From Malania oleifera (Eukaryota; Streptophyta; Magnoliopsida; Santalales; Ximeniaceae): a DNA stretch of 64,000 nucleotides. A program made the position numbers and the translations under genes. Each line of letters starts with the position of its first letter. The stretch's first letter is position 1. Below, in pieces: positions 35,201-44,850 of this stretch. The stretch covers positions 87,837,191 through 87,901,190 of the forward strand of contig NC_080423.1 in assembly GCF_029873635.1 (NCBI RefSeq), read 5' to 3'. Under the pieces are notes generated by a model. It was given only the letters and a program-made list of their open reading frames with translations, ran no database searches and was not told the DNA's origin.

Positions 35201-36400
35201 ACATAATCTTCGCTTCAAATAAATTTTCATCATATCTTAGGCGATACTTGTCATGCATTTCATTTCGGCAACTTTTATTGAGAATAATTCACTTTACCTC
35301 AAAATAATCAACCTTGTGCCAGGCAAGGTTAGCTTAGGTAAGACTCATCATGCGCTTTGCTTGGCGATTTTTGTGTAAGCCTATAGGCAAATTCTAAGAT
35401 TGGGCAAATATAACTATTTTCCAAAAGTACTACTGCATCAAGTGACACTTATCATTTGCTAATGAGTAAGTATGATCTTATTCTTTTATTATTATTTTTC
35501 TACATTTTGATCGTGAAGAATGTGTTGCCATTTCTAGGGATGGTGTGGATTTAGATGGATAAGTGTTGGATTGATTGTGAATGGACTCATTATGTCAACT
35601 TTCATAGAAAGTGTAAGGATAATGATAGAATCGTAGAAATCGTATAAGGAGGGAGAAAAAGAAGAGGTGAAAATACTTAAATTATAAGAAGTAAGGAGAG
35701 ATAGAGGGGTCGGGGAAGAGACTAAAGGGAGACGAAAGTGATAGAGAGAGAATAAAGACATAAGAGTTATAAAAGACACTAGGGTCTGTTTAACTGTGAG
35801 TTATTGCATGATATTTATTGAGTTGAGTTAACTTAGAGATCTTCTTACAATAACCATTACATGTATTTATGTCATTTTAGGGTCAAACCTGCATTAATAT
35901 AATTCTATAGTTACAAGCATGAATTCAAAATAATAAATCCTAAAAATAGAGGAAGTTTATAAAACATTGAAAATCTAATCATAAATTGGATTGTTTCATA
36001 ACATTAAAGGTCTAAATTATTATAGTTAACATGTATGCCCGATGTTTATATGCTTTGTCGCTTAATAATGGACAACCTTGGCCTGATAAGTTAAGTGACA
36101 TTTGTTGCTTAATATTTTGGGTGAACTTTAGTTGATGACATATGTAACTATTGTTGCCTGTTAACTTTGTGTTCTCTATTGCGTGGGTGATAATCGATTC
36201 CATCCCTTAGGTGATTTATGCCTCGCATGCGATGTTTGACTTACGTCTCCTCTAGGAAATTTTCTATTAGTCACTTTGCTAATTAGGTGACATATGATTT
36301 ACCTTATTTGAGTAAGCTCATTTTTTTGGCTACTATCTTAATTGAATGATCATCATCTCATTTGAGGAGTTGTACAAGAATGACTCAATTAAGTTGTCAA
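32240..36400. repeat. Unclassified repetitive region, LTR-like in parts
   Basis: No intact gene is seen. At about 32891-33165 the motif CACCTCGGCGAGGTC and variants recur seven or more times, an imperfect ACCTC/GAGGT palindrome array. A segment at about 33818-33940 (CACCTAGGTGACATGTGATC... to GATGACTCAAT) recurs in diverged form at about 36270-36392 in the same orientation. Between them are GGTGAC-rich motifs and a short open frame (34420-34611) with no similarity I recognise. This could be a decayed retroelement of a family I cannot name. Confidence 0.4.
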
Positions 36401-36596
36401 CGAGAATGAGCTTAAGCTGAGATCGATTTTTTTTTTTTTTTTTAAGACCCTGCATGTGCTTGTGTTTAGGCTTTAGTACAACCCAATCCAACCCAGTAAT
36501 TGTCCTAAGTTTTTGTAGCCCGTTAGGATTGGAATTTGTTTGGAGGATAGACATAAAATAATTCCTAACTAGCTATTGGAAAAAATACACTTAAGT

Positions 36597-36890
36597 CATA
36601 TGTGAAACTTGAAAATTTTGAAGAAAAGGAAAAATTTATAAAGTAATTCACTTTTTCATGTTTAGTTATTGAGGAAAATAAAAAAGAAACTAATATATAT
36701 AACAACGAATAAAATTTTAATTGTACAGACTATAGATGATTAGCGTTTAATTTTTCTTAATTTTAAATTACATTAAAATAAATTTTCATTTTAATGTTAT
36801 TTGATATAGAGAGAAAATACGATGAAAAAAGGTATTTACTTCCTTTTTTTTTCTTTTCTTTTTCTCAAATAAAATCCTTAATTCAAATGG
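36597..36890. mobile_element. Decayed MITE-like repeat, relative of 53591-53890
   Basis: The internal text (ATAAAATTTTAATT, GTTATTTGATAT.GAGA, then a T-rich tract and CAAATAAAATCC) follows the same order as the element at 53591-53890. The terminal TGTTTGGA and its inverse have decayed. A third, partial relative precedes 18515. Confidence 0.45.
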
Positions 36891-37614
36891 AATTTTAAGA
36901 AATATTCTATCCATTGATGGCATGCACATGCATGAGAGTTTAGACAACTTTAAATGTAGAGATGTCAATATATACATAAAATCTAGTGGCATAAATAAAT
37001 TAAGCACATACATGACATGCCTCTAATGTAAAATATAATAATACACATACAAATGCATTCAATATATGAATGATGAAATATTAAGCCAATTTATAAGTTG
37101 ATATAGATTAGTTTGAATTAAGGTCGCATTGTTCACGGTCCTCTTTTTCTAAATATTAAAACCATTATCTTGCTTTTAAATAAATGCAAAAGAGTATTTT
37201 TATTTTTATTTTACTTTTTAAATACTTAAAAATACTACTCTACTTTTCAAGAATTTTCACGTTCTCTATATAAAATTTGAAAATTTGAAAACGCTTAGAA
37301 TTTTATATATAAGTTTTTGAAAAACATAGAAATAAAAAAACAATATAATTTTTCAAAATTAAACATTCATGTGCATTCTAAGCTATAAACACCCACTATA
37401 TTTTATAATTTTTTTACCAATTATTGTTTAGTGTCGATTGAACATCTATGTATGTTCATACTAGAAATTTTTTAAAATAATTTAAATTTTAATTGTCAAA
37501 CCTTTTATAATGCAATGAAGAAAGAGATTGTAACGATATTATGATTAGGTTGTTGGTAAAACTAATTATCATCCAAGTTTTGTGCTTTAAAGAACCTTTT
37601 TCATTTATGAAAAC

Positions 37615-37659
<45 letters not shown>

Positions 37660-37828
37660 GTATATCTATGTACATGACTTAGCTTAAAGAGTGTATATAT
37701 ATATATATATATATATAGGGACCTGTTGTGTTGGGTTTGCAGAGGAAGGAGGGTCCACACCCACCTAAGACTTTACAATGAGGAGGCCCACAGCCCACAA
37801 GCACCCTTCACTTCAATTCCCACTTTTG

Positions 37829-37838
37829 TTATAAATGG
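37829..37838 (+). promoter_or_regulatory. TATA box of the MIR164 locus
   Basis: TTATAAATGG lies about 90 bases before a long (CT)n tract and 250 before the mature microRNA. This spacing suits a plant RNA polymerase II promoter with a pyrimidine-rich leader. Confidence 0.5.
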
Positions 37839-37918
37839 ATGGACAAAGCTGCAGCTAAGTGCAACTGGGTGTTCTAATCTCCCCCATTATAGCTATCTAT
37901 CTACCACCCTCACCCTTT

Positions 37919-37923
<5 letters not shown>

Positions 37924-37966
<43 letters not shown>
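37924..37966 (+). repeat. (CT)n microsatellite in the presumed MIR164 leader
   Basis: A pure CT run of about 43 bases just downstream of the presumed transcription start. CT/GAGA tracts are common in plant 5' leaders. A similar run (38490-38524) precedes the decayed second copy. Confidence 0.9.
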
Positions 37967-37968
<2 letters not shown>

Positions 37969-38072
37969 CTTACAGTCACAGAGCTATCTATCTTAATTCA
38001 ATTCATATGGGGCACGTTGACAGAGATGAAGCCGGGTAGAGGAGGGGAGGCAATAGCTGTGGGAACTGACGG

Positions 38073-38161
38073 TGGGTGTTGAGCATGATGGAGAAGCAGG
38101 GCACGTGCATTACTAACTCCAATTATGCTCTTCCTGCTGTTGCTGCTGCTGCTGCTGCCAG

Positions 38162-38195
<34 letters not shown>

Positions 38196-38305
38196 GTGCA
38201 TACATATATATATATATATATATATATAGAAAGAGATTTAATTACTTGATTTAAGTGGAGTTGGTTATTCATGTGCCCGTCTTCGCCATCGTGGCCACTC
38301 TTACC
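38073..38305 (+). ncRNA. MIR164: pre-miR164 hairpin
   Basis: The 21-nt mature miR164 is at 38089-38109 (TGGAGAAGCAGG, ending GCACGTGCA), matching the conserved family sequence as I know it. The star strand is at 38270-38290 (starting CATGTGCCCGTC, ending GCCATC) and closely resembles Arabidopsis miR164b-3p. Arms pair well past the duplex: the 5' arm TACTAACTCC faces GGAGTTGGTTA on the 3' arm. The loop is about 160 nt and holds a CTG-rich stretch (38133-38158) and two (TA)n runs. miR164 directs cleavage of NAC transcription factor mRNAs such as CUC1, CUC2 and NAC1, which control organ boundaries, lateral roots and leaf ageing. Confidence is high because both strands are present. Confidence 0.95.
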
Positions 38306-38482
38306 TCTTCTAATTTATGCATATGCGTCTACCCTAAAGAGATTTCCTGGCTAGCTACTTCCAGCACTGCCGAGAAAAATAGGACTGCCAGAAGAAAGAA
38401 GTACCCAGTACTTTGTTAATTTCTCATATATCCATATTCAAATCGCCCAAACCCCTATGCTCCAAAAGGTTAGTGCTCCCAA

Positions 38483-38486
<4 letters not shown>

Positions 38487-38527
<41 letters not shown>

Positions 38528-38838
38528 ATAGCTGGCTTAATTTGGGTAGATAGAGAAGCAGGATGGGTGTTGAGTATGATGGAGAAATTTATTACTGGCC
38601 ATGCCATATGCATTACTAATTAACTCCATTATCAGAATGGCTGCAGCAGCAGGAGCTAGTTGTAGCTTCAATTGACTGAAGTTAATTAGATATTCATGAT
38701 GTCTGTCTTCACGATCATCATCCCCACTCTTATTAATTAATTACCTCAATTAATTATTACAACAATAGCCAGTTAGTTCTTTCTTTAATTTGCATTTCCC
38801 ACTGCCAAGGTCATCAAAAAGTACCCACTTAATTTCTC

Positions 38839-38874
<36 letters not shown>

Positions 38875-38930
38875 CTCCCATCTCCATATTCAAAATCGCC
38901 AAAGCTCCAAGCATGCAAGCTTCAATTAGA
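38487..38930 (+). pseudogene. Decayed tandem copy of the MIR164 locus
   Basis: It follows the same order as 37920-38480: a (CT)n run, GATGGGTGTTGAG.ATGATGGAGAA, then CATTACTAA..AACTCC, a CTG/CAG-rich loop, a star-like CATGATGTCTGTCTTCACGATC (38695-38716), TACCCA...TTAATTTCTCATATAT and CCATATTCAAA.TCGCC. The mature strand is destroyed: after TGGAGAA (38580-38586) an insert replaces the GCAGGGCACG core. It cannot yield miR164. It probably arose by tandem duplication followed by loss of constraint. Confidence 0.85.
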
Positions 38931-39038
38931 GCCTTATAGATCGAGGTGATCAGTACTACTCCATCGACAATATTAATGATTTCTTTAATTCTTATTTGTA
39001 GTGAAATTTAATTAAAAATATCGTGATGGTCGATCCAT

Positions 39039-39118
<80 letters not shown>

Positions 39119-39623
39119 GAAACTCATGAATTCATATGACATGTATGTATATATGTATATGTGGAGAAATTGACTGTGCAGGTATATGTATGATATCATA
39201 TATAATGGCAAATTAATAAAGGGGTAATGGCTGAGTGGGTAGCTAGGGAGGACAATGGAGATTACAAGACAGTAGCGGCGGAGCCAGGGCGTCAGCGGAA
39301 TTGATCAAATTTCAACAATGCCGCCGGAGACAAGATTGACTGTTTGACTCTGAGAGGGCCGACGGAGAATTTTATTTAACAAAATTACAAATATGAGATG
39401 ATCCAGTCATCTATCCTTAGACTTGACCATGGAAAATTCTTCGATTAACATGTGTACTGATTAATTAATTGATTAATCAATTACTACTGTATGTACAGTC
39501 CCCCCTATATAGAGTTTTTTGATGATGTTCAACTTCCACTTTCTTCATTTCTCTTTCTTTCTTTTTGATTTTTCTTTTTTTCTTGCAGTGCTGGTGAAAT
39601 ACTTAACCTACCCTTTACCCATG

Positions 39624-39681
<58 letters not shown>

Positions 39682-40839
39682 TAAGCAAGCTAATAGCTAG
39701 AAATTAATGAGCTAGGTAATTAATCACCTGCTAGCAAAGTTGCAAAAAGAGATTAGATCTTGACAAATGTAAGTTCATATGAATTAAAGTAAGTGATCTT
39801 TTGTTCTTTTTCATTAGTTAATTAATTATCTTTATTATTATTATAAGGGAAGGGCTTGTGGGGTTCGGTAGGTGCCAACTGACAAGTAATTTAAGTTAAT
39901 TGGGACAGCAGCTGGATTTGCTTTAGTACGAAAACAAAGAAAATTAAGACGTGAATTAAACTTGAAGCAGTGTTCACACTTGCGTAGGTTCTAATTTTTT
40001 CTTACTTAAAATAAGAAAACACACGTCACTAAATTCAACTGGTCAAATTAAGACCAACCTGGGGACCAAGAACAAGTATGGGCATCACATGATTTAATTA
40101 TTTATATACGTGTCAAGCTTTGATTGGTTTTTATAAAGTTCTCTATCGCATTTTCATCCCCACATTTTTTGCCTTTCAATTCTTAATTATTATACAGTCC
40201 TTTTCACATTTGTCGGTACTTTATTTGTTTATTTTTAATGTAGTTTTATGAATACATCTATTTATTTTTAAAAAATAAAATGATTTCATAGGAGAACTTA
40301 TTTTAAATTAATCTGCAGCCATTTTACAAATAAAGTATTCTTTATTTTATAAAAATAAAATGTATTAGTTATGTGAAATAAAATAAGAGAAACAGTATTA
40401 TTATTATTATTATTATTAAGCATGCGTGAATTTTAATTAATCTGAATATTAATATCGTACTAGTTAATAAATAAATGCATATATATATATATATATATAT
40501 GTTTTTTAATTAGAAAATCCCATGCATTTAATTTAATTAGCTTGCTAGGTATAGGTAGGTTTTAGCCTGGAATAATAAATAGATGGGCGCATGTCCGGTG
40601 GACGTACCGACAACTAATTCCATGCTTGCTAATTTCCCCACTCCTTTATACATTTACGCATCACTTTTGTTCCAATTAGAAAAAAGCGATTCTTAGGTAA
40701 ATTTTTAAAGCAAGACACTGCCTTCTTAATTTTCAATTAATTAATTATTTAATTAATGTGCCTTTAGATGTGATGAAGCTCTAAAGGTAATAGTGAACTC
40801 CATTTACTCTATCTAGTATGCTTCCATCAGCATAAGTAA
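38931..40839. other. Intergenic DNA rich in (CT)n and (TA)n
   Basis: (CT)n at about 39042-39085 and 39630-39677, (TA)n at 39086-39112 and 40479-40500, and (TTA)n near 40400. A GC-richer stretch at about 39265-39365 (GTAGCGGCGGAGCC) stands out, but has no open frame that I recognise. It lies downstream of the microRNA locus and may be part of its transcript, which is a guess. Confidence 0.5.
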
Positions 40840-40957
40840 TGTTTGGAAACATTAGGGATATAAATTTGAAAAAAAGTTCTACATAAATTTACATTATGTT
40901 TTGTTCATTTTTTTCATAAATTAAAAATATAAAATTCAAATTTTGTGTTCCCAAACA
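40840..40957. mobile_element. Small MITE, 118 bp
   Basis: The termini TGTTTGGAAACA and TGTTCCCAAACA are inverted repeats matching at 11 of 12 positions. The AT-rich interior pairs partly with itself. The target duplication is unclear. Confidence 0.5.
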
Positions 40958-40974
40958 CAAGATTAGTAACCTTA

Positions 40975-41334
40975 TATTGAAGATTAAAACTAAACTTGAC
41001 GGTGACAGCAAAATTTGACGGCGACAGCTCCACCAATTCCAGCCCACTGTTGTTGAAATTGTAGTGGAGAGTAGGCCACTAACTTCACCAATCAGCCCAC
41101 CATTGTTGATTATACTGTTCTAACAATTACTATAAATACATGTGTGTGTGTGTGTGTAATGTATGTAATGTGTGGTGTAGACAGGGTGAATAACCAGTGA
41201 GAAGAGAGTTTGCCTATTTAGAATTCCTCTGTAATATTTTTTTTTCATATTGAAATCAAATGAGTGTACTTGAGTGCAATTCTCACTGAGTTTTAATTAC
41301 AACCAGTGATTGAGTGAGTCCCCTCCACCCATCA
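40975..41334 (+). repeat. 5' LTR of copia copy 2 (360 bp)
   Basis: It aligns with 51702-52057 throughout. A TATA-like CTATAAATACATG is near 41131-41143. The ending CCCATCA is followed by G and then the primer site. Confidence 0.9.
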
Positions 41335-41747
41335 GTGGTATCAGAGTGTCCAGGTTCGCTGAAATTCGTCAATAGAGGCGAAATTCGATTTTTTTTCCTA
41401 GATTTGAAGTTGCTAGAAATAAAAAATTGAGCATACCATTATGCAATTCGCGTCGAGGCGATTCCAAAGGTGAAAACTACGCTTTAAACTGAATCCAGAA
41501 GACCCTACACGCGCTTTCACGTGCCAACAAATGAAACAGCGTCCTCCACATGCGCCGGCGGGGACACTGACCGCCGACGTCACACTCCACACTCGCCCGC
41601 AAGCGTCTTCTTCGCCCGGCTGGTGAGACCCAACCCGGAGACTCGGACACCCGATTTGCGACCCAGCAGCAACCAGCAACCCGGAATTGGCTCCACGAGC
41701 ACAACCCGACTTGGTTGACCAACCCAAGCCCACTCGCCTATATGCGG
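41335..41747 (+). other. Leader of copia copy 2 before the nested element
   Basis: Unusually GC-rich sequence, similar to the leader of copy 1 (19887-20330). It contains CCCGGAGACTCGGACACCCG and CAACCCGACTTGGTTGACC. The open frames here are by-products of GC content; I find no protein family. Confidence 0.6.
41336..41347 (+). other. Primer binding site, tRNA-iMet
   Basis: TGGTATCAGAG matches the 3' end complement of plant initiator tRNA-Met over 11 bases, two bases after the LTR end. Confidence 0.9.
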
Positions 41748-41852
41748 TGTAACGACCCAAAAAAAAAAATAATTAAAAAATAATAATAATAATAATTATT
41801 ATTATTAATTACTATTAATAAAATTAATTAAATTAAGAAATTTGAGGATTTT

Positions 41853-41895
<43 letters not shown>

Positions 41896-44306
41896 TACAT
41901 AAGTATATATAAAAGTTTAAAGTATGGATAAAGGGAAAAAAAAAAACTTAAAGGTTAAGTTTCTGGAGAAGCAGGAAGAGGAGAAGAAAGAAGAAAAAAA
42001 AAGATTCACGGGCAGAACAGCAGGGAAAGAAAGAAAGACTTAACTCACGTTCTCCACTCCTCTTCTCTCTACGATTTCACGGTGAATCCTCGCCCAATTG
42101 AAAATCTGAGAATACTACTGAACTCCATTTCCCGCCACCGACATATCTACTGAAGTTGATTTGTCATAAGAGTAACGTGGACATATCTACTAGGGTTAGG
42201 CAAATTCTCATTTTTATCTCAATTTTTCTTAAATTTTAAACCAAATTGATGATCGAACATCACCAAGAGAATTTAGGGATGATTCTCCACAAGTCTAGCA
42301 GAATGGATTTCTCGTGGGGTCGTTGTAGAAATAGCCCAAAATTAGGATAAATGAGTTATTTAAAAATTAATTGGTATTTAATTGTTGTAAATTAGGAAAT
42401 GTTAAAATAATATTTTATTAGAGTTGATTTGATTGAATGAGGGCTCGGGTGAGCGCTGTAGGTATAATTTTGGGAGCCCTGCAGGCTTGATTTAGGGAAT
42501 CAGGAAAAAATGAATAAAATTATATCAGTATTTTATTAAGGTGAACCGGTTATTTACAAATGTATGAAATTTATTATTTATCTATATGATTTTTAGAACC
42601 GTCTAAGTATTAGAAAATGATGATTTTTTTTAAAGTTTATATTTGGGATAATTGCATATGATATTAAATTCGTGTGACATGGGAACAATTTTTCCTAATA
42701 AATTGAATATGAATTACTGTGGTATTTGAGTTTACATGTGAAGATGTTTGGAATGATTATGACATGATGAATGAATTGCTATGTTTGACTCATGTGTGGA
42801 AATGTATTGATCTGTTGGATTACTGTGTGTGAATGTGGATATGTTGGATACCTGTGTGGTAATGCATTGATGCGTCTGTGTGAACTAACTGGTTTGGTTA
42901 TTCGTATGCATCTTAATATAACATTGGTATGAGGAGGTTGTTATATTGCCTATATATAAATCATGATATGACGTTGGCAGGTCGAGGAGCTTGCCATATT
43001 GTCATTTATATAGGGTAGGACATTGGCAGGTCGAGGAGGTTGTTCTACTGATGTATGATAGGTAGGTAATGGGGATTGGATACTGGTGAATAGTGGTGCC
43101 TGTGTGGGCCACGTGCTGCGGAAGCTGGAGTGGTGCCTATGTGGGCCACATTATATCCTATGTGGATAATGGCGCTTGTGTGGGCCATGTTATGTAGTGG
43201 GTAGTGGTGCCTGTGTGGGCCACGTTATATCCTGTGTGGATAATAGCGCCTGTGTGGGCCATGTTATGTACCATGTGTGGGTAGTGGTGCCTGTGTGGGT
43301 CACGTGTAGATAAGAAGTACATAGGTGCCTGTGTGGGCCACGTACTGACATGTACATAGTTGCTCTGTGTGGACCACGTATTGAGAACATTGGAAGATGA
43401 AGTATGAGATGCATGATTCCTGTGTGGATATGTTGTGCGCATGTGAATTTAATTATAGCATAAATTAATGGTATAGCATATTGTGAATGCATGTGTGTGC
43501 ATGCGGCGAGATAAACATACCACTGGGGGCTTGCTGAGAAAGACGAGTGCTCTGTTAGGTAGTTTTTTGGTATCAGTGCAAAGGGATGCTACTTGTATGG
43601 GTGGGTAGACATCCCGATCCTCGGAAACCTTCGCCTTTAAAATAATAAAGATGTGTGTACTCACGGCGAGGTAATACTTCACTTGAGGGCTTACTAAATA
43701 AGGTGAGTGCTCTGGTAGGTAGTTTTTAGTACCAGAGTAGAGGGAAGCTACTTGTATGGGCGGGTAATCTTCCCTATACTTGGGGACTTTCGCTTGCATA
43801 AAAATTATGTACTTATGCATATTGGATGTGTGTATGATATTAGATGTCGGGGATGTTATTAATGGTTACATTTTCTCAGTTGTTGTTGATGTTATATGAA
43901 AAACAGTTTATTTTGAAATATAAATATTAAAACTCAGTTGTCACATACTGTTATAATTTATTCCACCCTTACTGAGAAGTGTCTCACCCTAGTGGATTAA
44001 CGATTTTTCAGGTTCTTTTGGAGACCGAATTTGAAGGCCTAGGCTGGGATTGTTTTTGGTGGTTTCTTTTTGGGGTATTGTGAGATACTGGTATATATTT
44101 ATACTAGGTTATGTTTTAAATGATGGTTGTGGATACGGATATCTAGATGTTGTAGTATTCGTTTTTGAGTTGTTATATAGAACTTTGATATTTATTTGAG
44201 GTTATTTATTTATGTTCTGTTGCGTGCATGTTAATTATGGTATCAGATACAGGTGATTGGAACACGTGGCACCCGGGCTCCACTTGGCGGGTTTCGGGGC
44301 GTCACA
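41748..44306 (+). repeat. 5' LTR of the giant-LTR element
   Basis: It contains an AAT/ATT-rich start, (TA)n at about 41857-41891, two or three GTTGGCAGGTCGAGGAG repeats (about 42907-43045), eight CTGTGTGGGCCACGT units (about 43100-43380) and a two-copy module (about 43505-43800) with GGGCTT.CTGA and GCTACTTGTATGGGCGGGTA. The 3' part has CTTACTGAGAAGTGTCTCACCC, matching in form a block of the gypsy LTR near 1230. Confidence 0.88.
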
Positions 44307-44702
44307 TTGTCGTATCAAAGCATTAGGTTATAGATTTTGCAGACGTTAGGATTGATTAATACTAGAGTATAGGTATGAATAAGGATAAGGATAGGAATTA
44401 GTAGATTAGGATGTTGATAGGAGATTTTGAGTTTTGTTTCGTAGCTTAGAGGCAGAAATCCCTTGATGGACTTCTGTGAGTTTCTGAATCTGACCAGTTT
44501 CAGAAAACCACGGTAAATCCGTTGACGGTGATGTTTCTGAGTAGAGAGACTGGAACTCAGAATTAGAACTTGAGGGTTAGGTTGATTTGGGGATAAACTG
44601 GTTGTTTGATGTTTTAATTGAGGATTTAAATGTTAAATTGATTTGTTATTCTATAATTTATTAGCGAATTTCGAGGACAAAATTCTTTTAAGGAGGGAAA
44701 AA
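44307..44702 (+). other. Internal region of the giant-LTR element, non-coding
   Basis: 396 bases only. It starts with a primer-site-like stretch (about 44308-44321), has AATACTAGAGTATAGG text similar to the first gypsy element after its primer site (1700-1720), and ends in GCGAATTTCGAGGACAAAATTC followed by the polypurine tract, as in the gypsy element near 8530. No gag or pol remnant is seen, so the interior was joined from the two ends of a longer parent. Confidence 0.85.
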
Positions 44703-44799
44703 TGTAACGACCCAAAAAATAATAATTAAAAAATTTATTATTATTAATTAATTAATTATTATTAAGAAAATTAATTAAATTAAGAAATTTAAGGATTTT

Positions 44800-44850
<51 letters not shown>

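Larger units (their letters stand above)
37750..38480 (+). ncRNA. MIR164: MIR164 primary transcript, putative extent
   Basis: The stretch includes a TATA box, a CT-rich leader and the miR164 hairpin. The transcript start is inferred about 30 bases past the TATA box (about 37865), and the end is unknown. Neighbouring DNA lacks transposon signatures, so this looks like an island of host sequence. Plant MIR164 genes are RNA polymerase II transcripts processed by DCL1. Confidence 0.6.

Noticed and set aside
37998-38201. Open frame on the minus strand across the microRNA locus
   Set aside because: It is made of (TA)n and CAG-run translation (YIYIYI, SSSS). The hairpin explains the conservation.
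41413-41760. Open frames in the GC-rich copia leader
   Set aside because: The leader of copy 1 has no matching frame, so GC content explains the lack of stops.
43158-43820. Open frames on the minus strand rich in WPTQAP and HTG
   Set aside because: They are translations of the tandem CTGTGTGGGCCACGT repeats in the giant LTR, and the same occurs in the second LTR (46177-46858). No protein family and no constraint.
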